Positions 59,430 to 64,000 of a stretch of 64,000 bases of DNA are shown piece by piece. Numbering within the stretch: the stretch's first letter is position 1; every line of letters starts with the position of its first letter. The DNA lies in contig VXRC01000042.1 of NCBI GenBank assembly GCA_009838645.1, forward strand, positions 85,276 to 149,275, read 5' to 3'. The notes beneath the pieces are model-generated. The model did no database searches and was not told the origin of the DNA. It saw only the letters and a program-made list of their open reading frames with translations. Position numbers and translations under genes: made by a program. The stretch is from Gemmatimonadota bacterium (GTDB lineage Bacteria; JAAXHH01).

Positions 59430-60548
59430 ATGGACCGACGATACAGGGCGGGGGTCATCGGACGCACCGGCCGGGGCAACTACGGCCATGGCCTGGACAC
59501 GGTGTACCTCGAAATGGATGACGTGGACATCATCGCCGTGGCCGACGACGATCCGGACGGTCTGCGGGAAGCGGGCCGGCGGCTCGGCGTGCGGAACCTG
59601 TATACGGATTACCGGGAGATGCTGCGCAACGAGTGGTTCGATATCGTCAGCATCTGTCCCCGCTGGCTCGACCAGCACGCCGCAATGACCCTGGCCGTCG
59701 CGGAAGCGGGCGCGTGTATATTCCTCGAAAAGCCCATGGCCCGCACGCTGTCCGAGGCCGACGCCATGATCGAAGCCTGCGAGAAGGCCGGAGTGATGAT
59801 GGGCATCGCCCACCAGGGCCGCATGCACGCGGCCGCGTGGCGTGCCCGTCAACTGCTCGCCGACGGCGCCATCGGGGATATCCTCCACGTCGGCATGAAC
59901 GGCAAGGAGGATCATCGCGGAGGCGGCGAGGACCTCATGGTGCTGGGCACCCACCTTTTCGACATGCTCAGGTTCCTCCTGGGCAGAAACCCCGCCTGGG
60001 TGCAGGCGTCGGTGACCATGGCCGGCGGCCGGCCCGCGACCCTGGAAGACGCCGTGGAGGGTCCGGAGGAACTGGGCCTCATCGCGGGCGACGCCATCCA
60101 CGCGATGTACGGTTTCGGCCACGGCGTGACGGCCACTTTCGAAACGCGCCGCAACCAGGCCCCTCACCCCCGGAGGTACGGGATGTGGGTGTATGGGTCG
60201 GAGGGCATCATGACCGTCCACGAATCTTCCCAGCAGATCAGGATCTACGAGTCCCCGGTCTGGCATCCGGACGACGACGCGTCGATTCGCGACGTTACCG
60301 CGGAAGCACTGGAACTTGAGCCTTCCGAGCAGCCTTCAATGAGCGCGCTTCAGGCGGCGGCCAACGCCGCCATCGTCCGCGACGTGTTCGAGGCGAGGCG
60401 GGACGGACGCAGGCCGGTGAACAGCGGATACGACGGGCGCTGGGCGCTGGAGATGATCCACGGCGTCTTTGCCGCCCACCTGGCGGAAAGCCGCATTGCC
60501 CTGCCGCTGGAAAACCGGGACCACCCGTTGTTGCCGAACCTGATTTAG
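59430..60548 (+). CDS. Gfo/Idh/MocA family oxidoreductase 3
   Basis: 372 residues from the ATG at 59430, with AGGAG 7 bases before it. The Rossmann start is YRAGVIGRTGRGNYGHGLD. IFLEKPMARTLSEADAM is the EKP motif, and DLMVLGTHLFDMLRFLLG carries the expected catalytic His. It is an NAD(P)-dependent enzyme for an unknown sugar- or inositol-like substrate. It follows ecfT by 53 bases but nothing suggests a role in transport. Confidence 0.88.
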   Translation: MDRRYRAGVIGRTGRGNYGHGLDTVYLEMDDVDIIAVADDDPDGLREAGRRLGVRNLYTDYREMLRNEWFDIVSICPRWLDQHAAMTLAVAEAGACIFLEKPMARTLSEADAMIEACEKAGVMMGIAHQGRMHAAAWRARQLLADGAIGDILHVGMNGKEDHRGGGEDLMVLGTHLFDMLRFLLGRNPAWVQASVTMAGGRPATLEDAVEGPEELGLIAGDAIHAMYGFGHGVTATFETRRNQAPHPRRYGMWVYGSEGIMTVHESSQQIRIYESPVWHPDDDASIRDVTAEALELEPSEQPSMSALQAAANAAIVRDVFEARRDGRRPVNSGYDGRWALEMIHGVFAAHLAESRIALPLENRDHPLLPNLI

Positions 60549-60566
60549 GATGAAGAACGCCGTCGG

Positions 60567-62267
60567 ATGACCGGCATGCGTACACGTACCGCCAGATCGG
60601 AGGCATCTTTGTCCGCAACATCTTTGTCCGCGACATCTTCATCAGCGGCGTCACCATCCGTGGCGGCTTCGTCCCCGGACGGGTCCTGCCGCGACCTGCT
60701 GGGCCGCATCGGCCTGCCCGAACCCGTGTCCTCGCTCGCGGGACGGGACTGGGACGCGGTCGTCGTGGGCGCCGGCCACAATGGCCTGGCCTGCGCGGCC
60801 TACCTCGCCCGTGCCGGGAAGCGGGTGCTGGTCCTGGAAGCCCGGGAACGCGTGGGTGGCGCCTGCACGCTCGAAGAGACCTGGCCGGGATACCGCGTGT
60901 CGCCCTGCGCCTACCTCGCCGGCCTGCTCCATCCCCTGGTGATCGAGGAATTGGATTTCGCACGCTACGGCTACCGATGGACGCCGGCCGAAGCGGGCAT
61001 GTTCGTACCCTTCGAGGACGGGTCGAGCGTACAGTTGTGGGAGGACGACGACCGCTGCCTGGAGGAGATCCGCCGCCTGTCGCCCCGGGACGTGAGGGGT
61101 TTCGAGGCCATGTACGCGCCCATGCGGCGCATCCGGGAGGCCCTTCGTCCGCCGGGCAAGGAAGACATCTGGATCGGGCGGGCGCCGACCCGGGAACAGA
61201 TCGAAGAACGTCTCAACGGCGACCGGGAGGCCATCGGTATGCTCTTCGAATGGTCCATGGTCGAATACGTCGAGCGGTACCTCGAAGACGAGCGGCTGCG
61301 GATGGCCCTGACCGGCCAGGGCGTGATCGGGACGAACGCCAGCCCCTGCGAGCCCGGGACCGCCTCCGTACACGTTTTCCACTCCACGGGCACCATGGGC
61401 GGCATGCCCGGCATGTGGGGGTACGTGCAGGGCGGCATGGGCATGGTGTCCTTCATGCTGTGCGATATTGCGCGCGACTCGGGCGCCGTGGTGGCCGCGG
61501 GCGTGCCCGTCGCCCGCATCGTGCCCGGAGAGGGCGTGGAGCTGGAGGGCGGCGAACGCGTCCGCGCGAAGGCGGTCGTATCGAACGCCGATCCCCGGGT
61601 CACGCTGCGACTCCTCGGCGACGCAGCCGACGGGGCGTGGAAGGACCGCGTGGAATCGGTGCCCCAAACCGGCGCGACCGTCAAGATCAACATGGCTCTC
61701 GCCGAATTGCCGGATTTCACCTGCCGGCCTGGGACGGACGAGGACCACCACCGGGGCCAGGTCAACATCCCCCTTACCGCACGGCAATGGCACGAATACC
61801 ACGGCATGGCCGGAGAAGGCCGGTTGCCCCCGCGCCTCTGGGAGGAACTCTACTTCCACACCGCCCACGACCCGAGCGTGGCGCCGGCGGGCCGTCACAC
61901 CATGAGCATCTTCGCCCAGTTCGTCCCCTACGACTTCGCCGAGGGTGACTGGGATTCCCGGAGGGAGGAGGTGGGGAGGCTGGCCCTGGCATCGCTCGGC
62001 CGCTTCTGCAGCAACATTCCCGACGCCGTCCTGCACATGGACGTCATGGGTCCGCCGGATATCGAGAAGAAGGTGGGACTGACCGGCGGCCATATCTTCC
62101 AGGGCGAGATCCTGCCTGCCTTCATGTGGGACAAGCGGCTCGAACCGCGGACGCCCATGCCCGGGGTCTACCTGTGCGGGGCTTGCACCCACCCGGGCGG
62201 CAGCGTGATTGCCGTCAACGGGCGCAACGCGGCGATGGAAGTGCTGGGGATGTACGGGGATCAGTAG
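60567..62267 (+). CDS. FAD-dependent oxidoreductase, phytoene-desaturase/PYROXD2-like
   Basis: 566 residues. The first 50 residues are a low-complexity Ser/Ala leader with five-residue repeats. The FAD motif follows at WDAVVVGAGHNGLACAAYLA and VLEARERVGGACT. The C-terminal PGVYLCGACTHPGGSVIAVNG, with its GG-x-V segment, is typical of the CrtI/PYROXD2 group. CrtI members desaturate carotenoids, but PYROXD2-like proteins have no settled bacterial function. It overlaps the convergent proS stop by 7 bases. Confidence 0.85.
   Translation: MTGMRTRTARSEASLSATSLSATSSSAASPSVAASSPDGSCRDLLGRIGLPEPVSSLAGRDWDAVVVGAGHNGLACAAYLARAGKRVLVLEARERVGGACTLEETWPGYRVSPCAYLAGLLHPLVIEELDFARYGYRWTPAEAGMFVPFEDGSSVQLWEDDDRCLEEIRRLSPRDVRGFEAMYAPMRRIREALRPPGKEDIWIGRAPTREQIEERLNGDREAIGMLFEWSMVEYVERYLEDERLRMALTGQGVIGTNASPCEPGTASVHVFHSTGTMGGMPGMWGYVQGGMGMVSFMLCDIARDSGAVVAAGVPVARIVPGEGVELEGGERVRAKAVVSNADPRVTLRLLGDAADGAWKDRVESVPQTGATVKINMALAELPDFTCRPGTDEDHHRGQVNIPLTARQWHEYHGMAGEGRLPPRLWEELYFHTAHDPSVAPAGRHTMSIFAQFVPYDFAEGDWDSRREEVGRLALASLGRFCSNIPDAVLHMDVMGPPDIEKKVGLTGGHIFQGEILPAFMWDKRLEPRTPMPGVYLCGACTHPGGSVIAVNGRNAAMEVLGMYGDQ
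60603..60662. repeat. Four 15-bp repeats at the 5' end of the PYROXD2-like gene
   Basis: Units GCATCTTTGTCCGCA, ACATCTTTGTCCGCG, ACATCTTCATCAGCG and GCGTCACCATCCGTG run from 60603 to 60662. They encode A/T-S-x-S-A/V pentapeptides in frame. Confidence 0.88.
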
Positions 62268-63688
62268 GCCTGGGCGTAGACGACCTTTCGTTCCGACGTC
62301 CCCCCGCAATACGCGCAGGCGCCCGGATCGGCCTCCCAGTCCATGGGGACGCACCGGATCGTGTTCCGGGTTTCGTCTTTGACCGCGGCTTCGCACGCCG
62401 GATCGCCGCACCAGTGCGCGTGGATGAACCCCCCGTCGCCGTTCGCGGCCGACATGAAGGCTTCCCGGTCCCGGATCTCCCGGGAACGGGCTTCGCGGAA
62501 ATCCAGGGCGCGCTGGAACATATCCTGCTGCACGGTCTCCAGCAGGTCCCCGATCCGCTTGCCCAGGGACTCGAGGGGAACGAAATCCTTTTCCCCCGTA
62601 TCCCTGCGCACGACCACCGCCTGGCCGGACGCGATGTCCCGCGGGCCGAGTTCCACACGCAGCGGCACCCCCTTCGTTTCCCACTCGGTGAACTTCCAGC
62701 CCAGGCCGAACTGCTCGCGGTTGTCGACCTTCACCCGCACGCCTTCCAGCGACGCAACCAGCTTGTCGACGGCTTCCCGCACGACGGACTGTTCCTCGTC
62801 GGACTTCGCGATGGGAATGACGACGACCTGGTGAGGCGCCAGGCGGGGTGGCAGTACCAGCCCCCTGTCGTCGCCATGGGCCATGATGATGGCGCCGACG
62901 GTCCGGGTGCTCATGCCCCAGCTTGTCTGGTAGACGTGTTCGCGCGACCCGTCCCGCGTCTGGAAATCGATGTTGAAGGCCCGGGAGAAGTTCTGCCCCA
63001 GGTCGTGCGAAGTGCCCATCTGCAGGGCCTTGCCGTCCTTCATCATGCCCTCGATGGCGTAGGTCTGAAGCGCGCCGGGGAACTTTTCGGCGTCGGTTTT
63101 CGGACCGTACAGCACCGGAATCGCCATGTAGTCTTCCGCGAAGGTGCGGTAGATGTCCAGGATGCGCAAGGTTTCCTCCTCGGCCTCCGCCGCCGTGGCG
63201 TGGGCCGTGTGGCCCTCCTGCCAGAGGAATTCGGTCGTCCGCAGGAAGGCCCTCGGCCGCAGTTCCCATCGGAAGACGTTGGCCCACTGGTTGATGAGCA
63301 GCGGCAGGTCGCGATAGGACTGGATCCACCTGGCGTACATGTCCGCAATGATGGTCTCGGACGTCGGACGGACCATGAGGCTTTCTTCGAGCTTCTTGCC
63401 CCCGCCGTGCGTCACCACGGCGCATTCGGGCGAGAATCCCTCCACGTGCTCCGCTTCTTTCTGGAAGAAGCTGTCGGGGATCAACAACGGGAAATAGGCG
63501 TTTACGTGACCGGTATCCTTGAACATCCGGTCCAGCACCGCCACCATGTTCTCCCAAAGCGCGAAACCGTATGGCCGGATGACCATGCAGCCGCGGGTCG
63601 GCGCGTTGTCGGCCAGTTCGGCCTTCGCGATCACTTCATTGTACCAGGCCGAGAAATCCTCCGCCTGCGCGGTCAGTTTTTTTGCCAT
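62261..63688 (-). CDS. proS: Proline--tRNA ligase, archaeal/eukaryote-like type
   Basis: 475 residues, the short ProS type without the bacterial editing insertion. Class II motifs: RPYGFALWENM near residue 38, VMVRPTSET, FRWELRPRAFLRTTEFLWQEGHTAH (motif 2, interrupted by no insertion) and HGDDRGLVLPP (motif 3). The C-terminal zinc-binding domain has Cys pairs in HWCGDPACE and CAYCGG, and the protein ends in Tyr, as in this type. It charges tRNA-Pro. It overlaps apaG by 16 bases upstream and the flavoprotein gene by 7 bases downstream (convergent). Confidence 0.96.
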   Translation of the reverse strand: MAKKLTAQAEDFSAWYNEVIAKAELADNAPTRGCMVIRPYGFALWENMVAVLDRMFKDTGHVNAYFPLLIPDSFFQKEAEHVEGFSPECAVVTHGGGKKLEESLMVRPTSETIIADMYARWIQSYRDLPLLINQWANVFRWELRPRAFLRTTEFLWQEGHTAHATAAEAEEETLRILDIYRTFAEDYMAIPVLYGPKTDAEKFPGALQTYAIEGMMKDGKALQMGTSHDLGQNFSRAFNIDFQTRDGSREHVYQTSWGMSTRTVGAIIMAHGDDRGLVLPPRLAPHQVVVIPIAKSDEEQSVVREAVDKLVASLEGVRVKVDNREQFGLGWKFTEWETKGVPLRVELGPRDIASGQAVVVRRDTGEKDFVPLESLGKRIGDLLETVQQDMFQRALDFREARSREIRDREAFMSAANGDGGFIHAHWCGDPACEAAVKDETRNTIRCVPMDWEADPGACAYCGGTSERKVVYAQAY

Positions 63689-64000
63689 GACTCCACCTTT
63701 TCGTCCGAGGATATCGCGAGATAGAACCGGCCGATCTCCACTTCGAAGTGACGGCCGTCCGCGTCCTGCATTTCATATTCGCCTTCCATGGTGCCCCACT
63801 CCGTGTCCAGGGGGCAAAGGCTCTGGTATTCGTGGTTTTCTCCAGGCTCGAGTTCGGGCTGCAGTCCCACGACGCCCGGACCCCTGACTTCGCTGCGCTT
63901 GCCGTCGGCGTTGATGATGACCCAGTGGCGGTTGATCAATTTCACCCACCGCTCGCTGTCATTGGTGATGACGATGCGGTATGCGAACACGTACTGGTTC
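63673..64000 (-). CDS. apaG: ApaG domain protein (5' end beyond the window)
   Basis: About 108 C-terminal residues are present; the frame continues past the right edge (NQYVFAYRIVITN), so the GTG at 63990 is not the start. ApaG hallmarks: LINRHWVIINADGKRSEVRGPGVVG, split over two strands, then PGENHEYQSLCPLDTEWGTMEGEYEM. ApaG is a small fibronectin-III-like protein of uncertain function, once linked to Co/Mg efflux. Its stop overlaps the proS start, suggesting coupled translation. Confidence 0.92.
   Translation of the reverse strand, partial: NQYVFAYRIVITNDSERWVKLINRHWVIINADGKRSEVRGPGVVGLQPELEPGENHEYQSLCPLDTEWGTMEGEYEMQDADGRHFEVEIGRFYLAISSDEKVESWQKN

Noticed and set aside
60651-63557. A 968-codon open frame on the minus strand
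   Set aside because: It lies antisense to the PYROXD2-like gene and in another frame of proS; the translation is low-complexity without motifs.

Overview
This is a roughly 62-63% GC (by eye) bacterial chromosome window, densely coding on both strands, with about 50 genes and no intergenic gap over 300 bases. A TolC-type outer-membrane lipoprotein, an outer-membrane barrel, a Tat signal and RND efflux genes indicate a diderm (Gram-negative) cell. The mix of Gfo/Idh/MocA oxidoreductases, enolase-superfamily racemases, phytanoyl-CoA dioxygenases, M81 peptidase, ceramidase-like protein, HyuA/HyuB and DUF6785 is the kind seen in uncultured marine or sponge-associated lineages such as Latescibacterota or Poribacteria. 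That placement is inference from gene content only. I saw no rRNA, tRNA, transposase, phage gene, CRISPR array or convincing intrinsic terminator.

Layout. 1-6.3 kb (minus): slipin/NfeD pair, a divergent acyltransferase, M81 peptidase, DUF423 and an SDR. 6.5-7.8 kb (plus): an enolase-superfamily enzyme. 7.8-18.0 kb (minus run): ceramidase-like, DUF6785 membrane protein, OYE-like flavoenzyme, GH113-like hydrolase, pyrH, nicotinate phosphoribosyltransferase, fabV and a PHP phosphoesterase. 18.2-28.5 kb (mostly plus): trmB, bcp, bioY, a peptide-binding protein, two PhyH dioxygenases, an M14 carboxypeptidase and an Ldh-type dehydrogenase. 28.5-43.9 kb: RraA, LarA-like, Gfo/Idh, Zn-dehydrogenase, transglutaminase, DapA-like, muconate-cycloisomerase-like and HyuAB genes, which look like small-molecule and sugar-acid catabolism.

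The most interesting region is 43.9-56.5 kb. A minus-strand operon runs tolC, membrane-fusion protein, RND permease, a GPP34(GOLPH3)-cytochrome P450 fusion, a sterol C-24 methyltransferase homologue with the eukaryote-type C-terminal domain, and a secreted TPR protein. The RND and P450 genes share one base (TAATG). Convergent to this operon are a Rieske oxygenase of KshA/Neverland type, with its own strong sigma-70-like promoter, and an amine-oxidase-fold flavoprotein. Together these suggest a sterol- or triterpenoid-tailoring and export system. No squalene epoxidase or oxidosqualene cyclase is in the window, so the substrate must be made elsewhere or acquired. A 9-bp inverted repeat lies across the likely promoter of the operon. 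From 56.8 kb on are a fused EcfA-EcfA ATPase plus EcfT (possible partner of the distant BioY), a Gfo/Idh enzyme, a PYROXD2-like flavoprotein, proS and apaG.

A second pattern runs through the whole window: short (9-36 bp) imperfect tandem duplications concentrated at gene edges. At least six duplicate the 3' end of a gene including its stop codon. Others duplicate a start codon, a Shine-Dalgarno sequence, a -10 region or N-terminal codons. Inside coding sequence every period is a multiple of three; outside it is not.
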